From contig JAESUK010000093.1 in the NCBI GenBank assembly GCA_016763095.1, forward strand, positions 1-34,049: a stretch of 34,049 nt of DNA, given 5' to 3'. This stretch comes from Alphaproteobacteria bacterium (GTDB taxonomy: Bacteria > Pseudomonadota > Alphaproteobacteria > Micavibrionales > Micavibrionaceae). The notes beneath the pieces are model-generated. The model was given only the letters and a program-made list of their open reading frames with translations, was not told the origin of the DNA and ran no database searches. The stretch's first letter is position 1. Each line of letters opens with the position of its first letter. Shown here one piece after another: positions 23,125-31,119 of this stretch. Both the position numbers and the translations under genes were made by a program.

Positions 23125-23676
23125 ATGAATGACTCACAAAAAGATATCCTAAATTTCTGGTTTGAAGAAAGCCAGCCTCAACAATGGTTTCAAAAGAACC
23201 CAGCGTTCGATGAACTTATTCGTTCGCGCTTTCTTGAGGTTTATGAAATTGCGCGCCAAGGTGCATTGAACGATTGGAAGAATGATGGGGATGGCGTTTT
23301 AAGTCTTTGTATTCTTCTTGATCAATTTCCACGTAATATGTTTCGTGGCTCGGCGCAATCCTTTGCAACGGATGCTCAAGCTTTATTGATTGCGAAGTAC
23401 GCTTTGAGCAAAGGTTTAGATCAAGTCGTTAGCCCTGCTAAACGTCGCTTTGTGTATCTCCCATTTGAGCATAGTGAACACTTACAAGATCAGAGAAAAT
23501 CTGTTGAGCTTTTTGAAACAATGAAAGCGACTGACCCTCTGGGGCATGAATATGCATTGCGTCACCTTGAGATTGTTGAGAAGTATGGGCGTTTTCCACA
23601 CAGAAATAATATTCTAGGGCGCGAAAATACACCAGAGGAAGAAATCTATATGTCCCAAGTCGGCAGTGGGTTTTAA
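23125..23676 (+). CDS. DUF924 family protein
   Basis: This 183-residue protein belongs to DUF924, helical TPR-like proteins of unknown function. Family signatures are ILNFWFEES near the N-terminus, GVLSLCILLDQFPRNMFRGSAQSFATD (about 53-79), YLPFEHSEHLQDQ, and the end GRFPHRNNILGRENTPEE. It starts 11 bases after petC with only a weak ribosome-binding site and may ride on the petABC transcript. No role can be read from the context. Confidence 0.9.
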   Translation: MNDSQKDILNFWFEESQPQQWFQKNPAFDELIRSRFLEVYEIARQGALNDWKNDGDGVLSLCILLDQFPRNMFRGSAQSFATDAQALLIAKYALSKGLDQVVSPAKRRFVYLPFEHSEHLQDQRKSVELFETMKATDPLGHEYALRHLEIVEKYGRFPHRNNILGRENTPEEEIYMSQVGSGF

Positions 23677-23722
23677 TACTTGTCTACTATACTCCTGAGC
23701 GAAATACGCTATACTCGCTTTC

Positions 23723-25375
23723 ATGACTCCAACTCTTTTCTTTATAAATATTATCGGTGGCGTAAGCTTATTATTATATGGGCTTCGCTTGGTGCGTTTA
23801 GGTGTAACACGTGGATTTGGAGTTTCTCTCCGTAAAGTTCTTGAACGTGGGACGAAAAATCGTTTTCTCTCTTTATTCTCAGGTCTTATTGTTACGATGT
23901 TTTTGCAAAGCTCGACGGCAACGACGATGCTTATTTCTGGATTTGTTGGGCGAGGATTGATCACGGTTGTTGCAGGACTTGCTGTCATTCTAGGCGCAGA
24001 TATTGGAACGACACTTGTTGCACAACTCCTTGTCTTTGATGTTTCTTGGTTGGCGCCACTTTTGATTGCCGTAGGTTATTTTCTCCATTCATCTACAAGT
24101 AATACAGGGCGTAGGAAGCAATTCGGACGAATGTTTTTAGGACTGGGCATGATGCTCATGGCACTTAGCTGGATTAAAATGTCGGCGCTTCCTTTAAGAG
24201 AGTCTGGTGACCTTCCCATATTGTTGCATGCGTTGGAAAATGACCCGCTTATGGGGCTGTTTGTAGCTATTCTTCTTACGTGGATTGTTCATTCTTCATT
24301 GGCTGTTGTCCTTCTTGTTGCCTCTTTTTTTGGCGCGGGCTTGATCCCATTGGATTTGGCAGCGTTACTCGTGTTGGGTGCAAATATTGGGAATGTTATT
24401 GCACCAATGATGGCTGCGCGTGGGGATCATGCAGATGCACAACGTATTCCTGTCGGAAATTTAGTGATGCGCATTATTGGTGTGGCGCTTGTCTTCCCGT
24501 TCTTGCCGTACCTAATGGAACTATTGATCTCATACGTTGGTGAAGATGAACGTATGATTATTCATTTTCATACGGCGTTTAATGTTGGTTTAGCCATTAT
24601 ATTCTTGCCTCTTATTGGTTTTATTGCACCTCTTACAGCATCTTTTGTGCCTGAAACGCTCAAATCTAAAGATAAGTCTGCACCTCTATACTTGAATGAG
24701 AAAGATGTTGAAGCGCCTTCTCTTGCTTTGATAGGTGCTTCTCGGGAAACCCTTCGTTTGGCCGATATGACAGAAAATATGGTTAAGACGTGTATGAAGG
24801 CGTTGGTCAATAATGATATACGTGCGTTGAACCGTGTTAAGAAAATGGATGACCAAATTGACATCCTTTATAAAAAAATAAAACATTACATGGCGCGTAT
24901 GGCACAGACAGCCATGACAGAAGAAGAGGGAGATCGTCACTTTCAAACGCTTACATTTGCAACAAATCTTGAGCATATTGGGGATATCGTTGATAAAAAT
25001 CTTATTCCTGTTGTTCAACGCAAAATTAAAGATCAAAAGCAATTTTCTAAGGCAGGTTTTAAAGAAATATCGGCTCTGTTTGAGATGGTTTTGAGTAGTG
25101 TAAAATTGGCACAATCCGTTTATATCTCAAATGATTTGGTGTTGGCACGTCAAATGATTGAGGATAAAGGAATTATTAAGCGTGCAGAAACGAAAACAAA
25201 CAGAGCACATATGCGTCGTATTACGGATCAGGTTCCAGAAGCACTTGATACATCAAGCTTACACATGGATCTGACGCGAGATCTTCGACGCATTAATAGT
25301 TTGATTACGTCTGTTGCATATCCAATTGTTGATAGAGAGTCAGAGAGAGAAAAAAATGACACAGCAGGTACATGA
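23723..25375 (+). CDS. Na+/phosphate cotransporter family protein with PhoU-like tail
   Basis: This 550-residue inner-membrane protein has two Na/Pi-cotransporter repeats (about 1-310) and a cytoplasmic PhoU-like helical domain (about 335-530, RLADMTENMVKTCMKAL ... FATNLEHIGDIVDKNL). The first repeat has the hallmark QSSTATT (Q62). In the second repeat the equivalent reads HSSLA (His190), followed by GANIGN. The family (NptA/YjbB type) is linked to sodium-dependent phosphate uptake or phosphate export; the direction cannot be told from sequence. Its last 20 bases overlap the start of the aldehyde dehydrogenase gene. Confidence 0.88.
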   Translation: MTPTLFFINIIGGVSLLLYGLRLVRLGVTRGFGVSLRKVLERGTKNRFLSLFSGLIVTMFLQSSTATTMLISGFVGRGLITVVAGLAVILGADIGTTLVAQLLVFDVSWLAPLLIAVGYFLHSSTSNTGRRKQFGRMFLGLGMMLMALSWIKMSALPLRESGDLPILLHALENDPLMGLFVAILLTWIVHSSLAVVLLVASFFGAGLIPLDLAALLVLGANIGNVIAPMMAARGDHADAQRIPVGNLVMRIIGVALVFPFLPYLMELLISYVGEDERMIIHFHTAFNVGLAIIFLPLIGFIAPLTASFVPETLKSKDKSAPLYLNEKDVEAPSLALIGASRETLRLADMTENMVKTCMKALVNNDIRALNRVKKMDDQIDILYKKIKHYMARMAQTAMTEEEGDRHFQTLTFATNLEHIGDIVDKNLIPVVQRKIKDQKQFSKAGFKEISALFEMVLSSVKLAQSVYISNDLVLARQMIEDKGIIKRAETKTNRAHMRRITDQVPEALDTSSLHMDLTRDLRRINSLITSVAYPIVDRESEREKNDTAGT

Positions 25376-26870
25376 TCTCCTAAGTTCATTAGGTGTTTCC
25401 CCTTCATCTGAGGGAGGTATTATCTCTTATAGCCCGATTGATGGAAGCCTTATTGGCGCAATTCAATCAAATAGTATCGAAGATGTGGCGTTGATGACGG
25501 TGCGTGCTCAGAAAGCGTTCTTACAATGGCGTGAAATTCCTGCACCTGTGCGTGGGGAGCTTGTACGTTTGTTTGGGGACGAGCTTCGAAATGCAAAAGA
25601 ATCGCTCGGTGCACTTGTTACATGGGAGTGTGGCAAGATCTTGAGCGAAGGCTATGGCGAAGTTCAAGAGATGATTGATATCTGTGACTTTGCGGTTGGA
25701 CTGTCGCGTCAATTATATGGGAAAACAATTGTGTCTGAACGTCCTCAGCATCACATGCGGGAGCTGTGGCATTCTCTTGGACCTGTTGGTGTGATTTCTT
25801 CTTTTAACTTTCCTGTCGCTGTATGGGCGTGGAATTCTGCGCTTGCCTTTGTTTGTGGTAATTCTGTGATTTGGAAGCCATCTGAAAAAACACCGTTTGT
25901 GGCGTTGGCATGTGACGTTATTTTTAAAAAAGCGGTGAGCCGTTTTAAAGCTATGGGGCATGATGTTCCAGATGATCTGTTCCAGTTACTTCAAGGGGGA
26001 CGTGATGTCTCTGAGGCGCTTGTACATAGCGAGGGTGTGCCTTTGATTAGTGCAACGGGAAGCACGGAAATGGGGAGGTCTGTTTATCAAAATGTATCTA
26101 AGCGCTTTGGGCGATGTCTTCTTGAGCTTGGTGGAAATAACGCGATGATCCTTGCCCCATCTGCTGATATGGATATGGCGTTGAAAGCGGCTGTATTTAG
26201 TGCTGTTGGGACGGCTGGGCAACGTTGTACAAGTTTGCGCCGTTTGATTGTTCATAAATCTGTGTCAGAAGATTTTGTGGCTAATATGAAGCATGTGTAT
26301 GAGACTATTTCTATTGGTAATCCGCTCGAGGATGGTGTTCTTATTGGACCATTGATGGATGAAATGGCGTTTGACCAAATGCAGTTGGCTATTGAAAAAT
26401 CTAAAGAACAGGGCGGTACAGTTGTTTGCGGTGGAGACAAGCTAAGCCTAGATGGTTTAATGGAGGGTTTTTATGTTCGTCCTGCGATTATTAAAATGCC
26501 CGCTCAGAGCCAGATTGTTGAGCATGAAACATTTGCGCCAATTCTATATGTTCTTGAATATGATGAACTGAGCGAAGCGATTGATCTTCAAAATGCGGTT
26601 CCTCAGGGGCTGTCGTCATGTATCTTTTCGAATGAGATGAAGGAAACGGAGCTTTTTCTATCAACGATTGGTAGTGATTGTGGGATTGCGAATGTTAATA
26701 TTGGTACAAGTGGTGCCGAAATTGGTGGTGCGTTTGGTGGAGAGAAGGAAACGGGTGGTGGGCGTGAAAGTGGCTCAGGTGCTTGGAAAACTTATATGCG
26801 CCGTCAAACACAGACCATTAATTATTCAAGTGATATTCCATTGGCGCAAGGCGTTCAATTCTCAATATAA
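25356..26870 (+). CDS. Aldehyde dehydrogenase of the ALDH7 (antiquitin) type
   Basis: This 504-residue NAD(P)+-dependent dehydrogenase resembles alpha-aminoadipic semialdehyde / piperideine-6-carboxylate dehydrogenases (ALDH7; bacterial amaB/pcd). The catalytic Cys291 is in GTAGQRCTSLRRL and the general base Glu257 in LLELGGNN. The cofactor segment is SSFNFPVAVWAWN ... WKPSEKTP. The ALDH7-specific ending GGAFGGEKETGGGRESGSGAW followed by YMRRQT is present. The start at 25356 is preceded by GAGAGA; an upstream GTG at 25314 lies inside the transporter gene and adds non-conserved residues. A role in lysine catabolism is possible but no lysine genes lie nearby. Confidence 0.93.
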   Translation: MTQQVHDLLSSLGVSPSSEGGIISYSPIDGSLIGAIQSNSIEDVALMTVRAQKAFLQWREIPAPVRGELVRLFGDELRNAKESLGALVTWECGKILSEGYGEVQEMIDICDFAVGLSRQLYGKTIVSERPQHHMRELWHSLGPVGVISSFNFPVAVWAWNSALAFVCGNSVIWKPSEKTPFVALACDVIFKKAVSRFKAMGHDVPDDLFQLLQGGRDVSEALVHSEGVPLISATGSTEMGRSVYQNVSKRFGRCLLELGGNNAMILAPSADMDMALKAAVFSAVGTAGQRCTSLRRLIVHKSVSEDFVANMKHVYETISIGNPLEDGVLIGPLMDEMAFDQMQLAIEKSKEQGGTVVCGGDKLSLDGLMEGFYVRPAIIKMPAQSQIVEHETFAPILYVLEYDELSEAIDLQNAVPQGLSSCIFSNEMKETELFLSTIGSDCGIANVNIGTSGAEIGGAFGGEKETGGGRESGSGAWKTYMRRQTQTINYSSDIPLAQGVQFSI

Positions 26871-26984
26871 CCGCGTAAGTTCCTGTCTTTACTCTACGAA
26901 AAATATATGAGATGGCTCTAATTTGTGGCAACTTGAATTTGAGTGTAAACTCCAACCATTATGCATTGATGAAAGGAGTACCGT

Positions 26985-27179
26985 ATGAACACTATATATG
27001 GAGTAGACTCAGAGGTTATGGGTCGTATTTCTGCGTTAAAATCTAGAAAAAATTTCCTTGAGCAGAGGATTAAACTAGAATTAAAAAGACCTTTGCCGAG
27101 TAATGATGTCTTAACACCTTTGAAATTGAATAAGCTTCACATTAAGGAAGAGATATATACTCTTAGTTCTGTGGCGTGA
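26985..27179 (+). CDS. DUF465 (YdcH-like) small protein
   Basis: This 64-residue protein matches the DUF465 pattern: ISALKSRKNFLEQRIKLEL, P-L-P-S, then LKLNKLHIKEEIYTL, a helix-turn-helix hairpin of charged heptads. Its function is unknown. A strong ribosome-binding site (AAGGAG, six bases from the ATG) argues it is translated. It stands alone between the dehydrogenase and a bidirectional terminator. Confidence 0.8.
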   Translation: MNTIYGVDSEVMGRISALKSRKNFLEQRIKLELKRPLPSNDVLTPLKLNKLHIKEEIYTLSSVA

Positions 27180-27186
27180 GCAACAA

Positions 27187-27211
27187 AAAAGCCCTCATTG
27201 TGAGGGCTTTT
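27187..27211. terminator. Bidirectional rho-independent terminator
   Basis: GCCCTCA (27191-27197), loop TTG, TGAGGGC (27201-27207) form a perfect 7-base GC-rich stem extended by A/T pairs. On the plus strand it is followed by TTTT and ends the DUF465 gene. On the minus strand it is followed by TTTTTT and lies about 27 bases past the stop of the DUF1013 gene. It is the only strong canonical terminator I see in the window. Confidence 0.9.
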
Positions 27212-27237
27212 CTATGTTCTGTTTGTGTGACTGCTTA

Positions 27238-27921
27238 TTAGCTGTTCATAAAGTTACTAAAGTCGAATCCTGTAGTGCTTCCGCTAGCAGCACTGTCTTC
27301 CTCAGCGCGTTTTTTAGCGTCCTCAGCTTCTGCTTCAGCCACCGCCTCTCTTTGGCGTGCTTCTTCTTCTGGGTCTCTGCCTAGGGCGCGAATACCTTTA
27401 TGTGATGCTGCTTCTAGTTCTTTATATGTACAAATACCAAGGTCTGCAGGGTTACGTGGTTTAATGTTAACCATATTTGCGTGTGTGCGCTCTCTAATAG
27501 CCATAATAGTAGGTTTCGTTGTCCCTATAAGTTTACAAATTTGAGGGTCTTTAATCTCAGGGTGGTGTTTAATAATAAACGAAATTGCATCAGGTTTATC
27601 ACCACGTTTTGCAACGGGTGTATACTTAGGGCCTTTTGAACGTGTTTTAATTGGGGGTAGAGAGCTTGCTGATGCAACCATGATGTATTCAGGGTCTGCT
27701 TGAGCCTTATCAATTTGTTCTTGTGTCAAAATTGATTCATCCAATGGGTTTCTTCCAACAATTCCACGTCCTATATCACCATCAGCAAGTGCTTGGACTT
27801 CGATTGGGTGAAGATCTGTGAATGTTCCTATTTGTTTAAATGTAAGTGTTGTGTTGTCGATTAACCAAACGGCTGTTGCTTTTGGCATGATCGGTTTTCT
27901 TAGGTCAACAATTGTAGACAT
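27238..27921 (-). CDS. trcR: DUF1013 family RNA-polymerase-associated regulator TrcR
   Basis: DUF1013 proteins are restricted to Alphaproteobacteria. In Caulobacter the member TrcR tracks with RNA polymerase and affects cell-cycle transcription, including ctrA. The 227-residue product has the conserved N-terminus MPKATAVWLIDNTTLTFKQIG, the LHPIEVQALADG segment with IGRGIVGRNPLD, and a helix-turn-helix-like IKDPQICKLIGTTKPTIMAIRERTHAN. A Glu/Ala-rich C-terminus follows, ending FDFSNFMNS. GAGGAG lies six bases before the ATG. One GANTC (27976-27980) lies in the divergent upstream region. Confidence 0.9.
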   Translation of the reverse strand: MSTIVDLRKPIMPKATAVWLIDNTTLTFKQIGTFTDLHPIEVQALADGDIGRGIVGRNPLDESILTQEQIDKAQADPEYIMVASASSLPPIKTRSKGPKYTPVAKRGDKPDAISFIIKHHPEIKDPQICKLIGTTKPTIMAIRERTHANMVNIKPRNPADLGICTYKELEAASHKGIRALGRDPEEEARQREAVAEAEAEDAKKRAEEDSAASGSTTGFDFSNFMNS

Positions 27922-28100
27922 GATGTGCTCCTCAATAATCTATACTATGTGTCCTCATATGCGTTAGCGCATTGCGAATCCTTTTTAAGGGACTTACAAG
28001 ACAGTTTATTATGCTGTCGAGGAATTAGAATATCTATACAGGGTGTTTTTATAAAAATCCAGAAGAAAAATATTGTTTTTTTGTGAGAGAGAGGTAGCCT

Positions 28101-28289
28101 ATGTGCATGTTTGATGATGATCTTGATCCTATAAAGAAAAAGCCAAAACAAAAAGACTTGGAACCGATGTCTGTTTCCGAGTTGGAAGAGTATGTTTTGG
28201 AAATGCAGGGCGAGATCGTTCGTGTTGAAGCGGATATCACTAAGAAGAAGGCTCACCAAGAGGCTGTGTCTTCATTGTTTAAATCATAA
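28101..28289 (+). CDS. DUF1192 small protein
   Basis: This 62-residue protein fits alphaproteobacterial DUF1192: an acidic MFDDDLDPIKKK start, then MSVSELEEYVLEMQGEIVRVEADI, then KAHQEAVSSLFK, a short coiled coil. Its function is unknown. The start at 28101 is favoured by GAGAGAGG six bases upstream; the ATG two codons later fits the family N-terminus equally well. It lies 179 bases from divergent trcR and 21 bases before guaC, probably co-transcribed with guaC. Confidence 0.8.
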   Translation: MCMFDDDLDPIKKKPKQKDLEPMSVSELEEYVLEMQGEIVRVEADITKKKAHQEAVSSLFKS

Positions 28290-28310
28290 TTAGATAAGAG
28301 TAGGACTCAC

Positions 28311-29366
28311 ATGCGTATTGAAGAAGATGTAAAACTTGATTTTAAAGATGTTCTTATTCGCCCAAAGCGCTCAACTTTGGCGACGCGCAAGGATGTAAAT
28401 ATTAAGCGTGAGTATAAGTTCAGATGGAGTGGAAAAAACTTCTCTGGCGTTCCTATCATTGCTGCAAATATGGATGGTGTTGGTACACTTGAAATGGCAT
28501 GTGCCTTTGAAAGGGACGGGAATGGTCTTACGGCTGCCTTGACCAAGCATTACCCCGTTGATGACCTTGTGAGCTTTTATAAGGAGCATGGTGGGGCTTC
28601 AACTTGGTATAGTTTGGGCGTGTCCGATCGTGATCTTGATAAAATGAAGAAGGTCCTTAAAGAACTAAAAAAATCGGTTGTTCAGCCCGTAGAGAAAATT
28701 TGCCTTGATGTAGCCAATGGCTATAGCCAAGCTTTTATTGATGTTGTTAAGCGTATTCGGGAAGATTTTCCTCAAATGACGATTATGGCAGGGAATGTTG
28801 TGACTGGTGAAATGGCGGAAGAGCTTATCCTAAGTGGAGCAGATATTGTTAAAGTTGGTATTGGACCTGGAAGTGTTTGTACGACGAGAAAGATGACTGG
28901 GGTGGGGTATCCGCAGTTATCGGCGATTATTGATTGTGCTGATGCTGCACATGGGCTTGGTGGACATGTGTGTTCTGACGGGGGGTGTACAGTTCCAGGG
29001 GATATTTCCAAAGCGTTTGGCGCGGGAGCAGATTTTGTGATGCTTGGTGGAATGCTTGCAGGACATGATCAAAGCGAATGTAAAATCGTTGAAAAAGAGG
29101 GTAAAAAATTTACTCAGTTTTATGGAATGTCTAGTGACACGGCTATGACGAAACATGCTGGTGGTGTTGCGAATTACCGCGCTAGTGAAGGGAAAACTGT
29201 TGATATTCCGTATCGTGGAGATGTGCAGGATAGTTTGCAAGACATCCTTGGTGGAATACGTTCGGCGTGTACTTATGTTGGTGCAAAGCAGTTAAAAGAG
29301 CTTTCTAAGCGCACAACCTTTGTGCGGGTAACACAGCAAATTAATAATATATTTGGGACAAGCTAG
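28311..29366 (+). CDS. guaC: GMP reductase GuaC
   Basis: GuaC reduces GMP to IMP with NADPH in purine salvage. The TIM-barrel sequence matches GMP reductase rather than IMP dehydrogenase: no CBS domains, 351 residues. The active-site loop is GPGSVCTTRKMTGVGYPQ with catalytic Cys190. Also present are LDFKDVLIRPKRS at the N-terminus, VPIIAANMDGVGT, SDGGCTVPGDISKAFGAGADFVMLGGM, and the FYGMSS loop. It begins 21 bases after the DUF1192 gene. Confidence 0.95.
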   Translation: MRIEEDVKLDFKDVLIRPKRSTLATRKDVNIKREYKFRWSGKNFSGVPIIAANMDGVGTLEMACAFERDGNGLTAALTKHYPVDDLVSFYKEHGGASTWYSLGVSDRDLDKMKKVLKELKKSVVQPVEKICLDVANGYSQAFIDVVKRIREDFPQMTIMAGNVVTGEMAEELILSGADIVKVGIGPGSVCTTRKMTGVGYPQLSAIIDCADAAHGLGGHVCSDGGCTVPGDISKAFGAGADFVMLGGMLAGHDQSECKIVEKEGKKFTQFYGMSSDTAMTKHAGGVANYRASEGKTVDIPYRGDVQDSLQDILGGIRSACTYVGAKQLKELSKRTTFVRVTQQINNIFGTS

Positions 29367-29411
29367 ACTCTAGTGTTCTTTGGTCTAACGCAGTTTTTAG
29401 CTTTTACCACC

Positions 29412-29417
29412 TATAAT
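29412..29417 (+). promoter_or_regulatory. Consensus -10 hexamer upstream of the 29481 gene
   Basis: A perfect TATAAT lies 64 bases upstream of the ATG at 29481 in the 114-base gap after guaC. No good -35 is found at 16-18 bases, so promoter activity is only a suggestion. Confidence 0.3.
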
Positions 29418-29480
29418 GATTGACGTATGGAGATATGATCTTTATGGTCGATTTTCTATGTGAACGAGGAGAATAGATCA

Positions 29481-29942
29481 ATGGATGAAATTGCGACACG
29501 TTTGAAAGAAACGTCAGAAGAATGTATCAAAGCTTATGATGCTTGGAGTAAAGATAAAAAAGACATAGTTACAAGAGAGCCATTGTCTGATGCCGTTCAT
29601 GACCTTAGAAAAGTTGCTGCGCGTATTGAAATTGAACTTGCTGTCACGGAACGTGATGAGCAGGGACGTCCAATGCCTATTCCGGGACATCGTTCACGCG
29701 GTGCTCATCAAGGTGGTCATCAACAAGGAGGGAAAAACAATAACCGTCCTCCTTTGAAGAAGCCTGTTCACAAGCTTCCCCCTAGAAAATCACAAAACAA
29801 AAATGAAGCAGATAATGGTGAATTACCTGCATTTATTAGTGGAAATGATGCACCTAAAGACGGGAAAGATGCGGGAAGTTCTTCTGAAACTCCAAAGCGT
29901 GCACCACGTCGTCGTACACCGCGGGCAACTTCTGCGGAATAA
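29481..29942 (+). CDS. Hypothetical basic protein with disordered C-terminal half
   Basis: This 153-residue protein is of unknown function. The N-terminal 60 residues are a predicted helical domain (IATRLKETSEECIKAYDAW ... DAVHDLRKVAARIEIELA). The rest is low complexity and strongly basic: GAHQGGHQQGGKNNNRPP, then KKP.HKLPPRK, ending in PKRAPRRRTPRA. Such a layout is typical of nucleic-acid-associated or ribosome-associated small proteins, but no family is recognised. I chose the ATG at 29481, nine bases after GAGGAG, over a GTG at 29460 that lies before that site. Confidence 0.65.
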   Translation: MDEIATRLKETSEECIKAYDAWSKDKKDIVTREPLSDAVHDLRKVAARIEIELAVTERDEQGRPMPIPGHRSRGAHQGGHQQGGKNNNRPPLKKPVHKLPPRKSQNKNEADNGELPAFISGNDAPKDGKDAGSSSETPKRAPRRRTPRATSAE

Positions 29943-30032
29943 GTCGCTATTTTATTGTCGTAATACTTGTGTTTCGATTCATTTTCATATATAAAGCTGA
30001 TTACTATTGTAGGATAGTGAAGGTATATTGAT

Positions 30033-30341
30033 ATGAAAACACATACGTTAAATGAAGATAAGACAAGTAACCTGTGCTTTACAAGCGCTGCGGGGGAACT
30101 GTCTGATTCTGAATTTTCTCAAAACGTTGATTTCTTTTTGGAGAATACAGAGCGTAATATGTATGGTGTACAGCAGGAAACATCTGATTTTTTTACTGGT
30201 GTGACTTCAATTCAAAACCTTGTTGCTAAATTCTCAGACGATCATGATCGTTACCGTTATTTAGTGACTAAAATTCAAAGATACAACCATGGCGTGTTTA
30301 GTGATATCAAGCTTCCTAGCCCAGCACCACGCTTGCATTAA
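30033..30341 (+). CDS. Hypothetical protein, 102 residues
   Basis: I do not recognise this protein. It is 102 residues, acidic and soluble, with no signal peptide or membrane segment. Recognisable stretches are SDSEFSQNVDFFLENTERNMYGVQ and KFSDDHDRYRYLVTKIQRYNHGVFSDI. The ribosome-binding site is moderate (GAAGG, about nine bases upstream). It lies alone, 14 bases before the end of convergent gloB, with a candidate terminator inside the gloB 3' end. Composition fits a translated gene. Confidence 0.6.
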   Translation: MKTHTLNEDKTSNLCFTSAAGELSDSEFSQNVDFFLENTERNMYGVQQETSDFFTGVTSIQNLVAKFSDDHDRYRYLVTKIQRYNHGVFSDIKLPSPAPRLH

Positions 30342-30355
30342 GCGTAATTTTAAGT

Positions 30356-31114
30356 CTACATATTATCTCTTAATTTTCTGATATGAGCAAAAACGTCTTT
30401 TGGACGTTTTTTTTGTAACTGGAGCGTGGCTATAAGTGTTGGATCGTCAGCTCTTAGGAAGGGGTTATATTTTTTCTCAAACGCAACAGTAGAAGGAATG
30501 GTTGCGATGTTACTCTTCCTCTTTATTTTTATGTCGTTCAAAATATGGAGCATATCAGGATGGTTTGGTTCTATAGATTGCCAAAAAGATGCGTTTGCTT
30601 GTGTGTATTCATGTGCGCAGTAAATTTTAGTGTGATTAGGAAGTGCACGTATTTTTTGTACTGAGAGCCACATCTCTTCTGCTGTTCCTTCGAATAACCG
30701 CCCACAGCCGAGGGAAAAGAGTGTGTCTCCGCAAAATAATGCGTTGTCTTTCTCAAAATATAAAATAATGTGTCCACGTGTATGACCTAGTGTGTGCATC
30801 ACTTTAAATTGAGAGGCTCCAAGTGTGTATGTTTGCTCATCTTCAAGAAGAACGGTCATATTGGGAATGCGCATAATTTCATGCTCTGGTCCCCATATTT
30901 CACAGTTATATTTTTCTTGGAGTTTTTTGTCACCGTTGATGTGATCCCAATGATGGTGTGTATGTAATATAATTTGAAGTGTTAAACCTTCTTTATCCAG
31001 ATAGTCAATGACGGGTTGAGCATCGCCTGGGTCGACAACAATGGATAATCCATCCTCTGTGAGAAGGTGAAAAATATAGTTGTCATCGAAGGCGGGTATC
31101 AGTGATATTTTCAT
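30356..31114 (-). CDS. gloB: Hydroxyacylglutathione hydrolase (glyoxalase II) GloB
   Basis: GloB hydrolyses S-lactoylglutathione to lactate and glutathione, completing methylglyoxal detoxification. The metallo-beta-lactamase motif THHHWDH is intact (His53, His55, Asp57, His58). So are HTLGHTRGHIILY, LFCGDTLFSLGCGRLFEG, and AHEYTQAN. The C-terminal domain (substrate-binding, NPFLRADDP) is present. 252 residues, normal. It is the last gene of a three-gene minus-strand unit, 5 bases after the methyltransferase gene. Confidence 0.96.
   Translation of the reverse strand: MKISLIPAFDDNYIFHLLTEDGLSIVVDPGDAQPVIDYLDKEGLTLQIILHTHHHWDHINGDKKLQEKYNCEIWGPEHEIMRIPNMTVLLEDEQTYTLGASQFKVMHTLGHTRGHIILYFEKDNALFCGDTLFSLGCGRLFEGTAEEMWLSVQKIRALPNHTKIYCAHEYTQANASFWQSIEPNHPDMLHILNDIKIKRKSNIATIPSTVAFEKKYNPFLRADDPTLIATLQLQKKRPKDVFAHIRKLRDNM
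30389..30414 (+). terminator. Weak terminator hairpin inside the 3' end of gloB
   Basis: ACGTC (30393-30397), loop TTTTG, GACGT (30403-30407), extended by A/T pairs and followed on the plus strand by a run of T to 30414. It would stop transcription from the 30033 gene, reading about 50 bases into antisense gloB. The stem has only three GC pairs, and the same bases encode gloB residues, so this could be coincidence. Confidence 0.35.
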
Positions 31115-31119
31115 GCGTT

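Noticed and set aside
27959..27972. Short inverted repeat ATGCG-TTAG-CGCAT between trcR and the DUF1192 gene
   Set aside because: Five-base arms with a four-base loop are expected by chance, and there is no T-run or second copy nearby.
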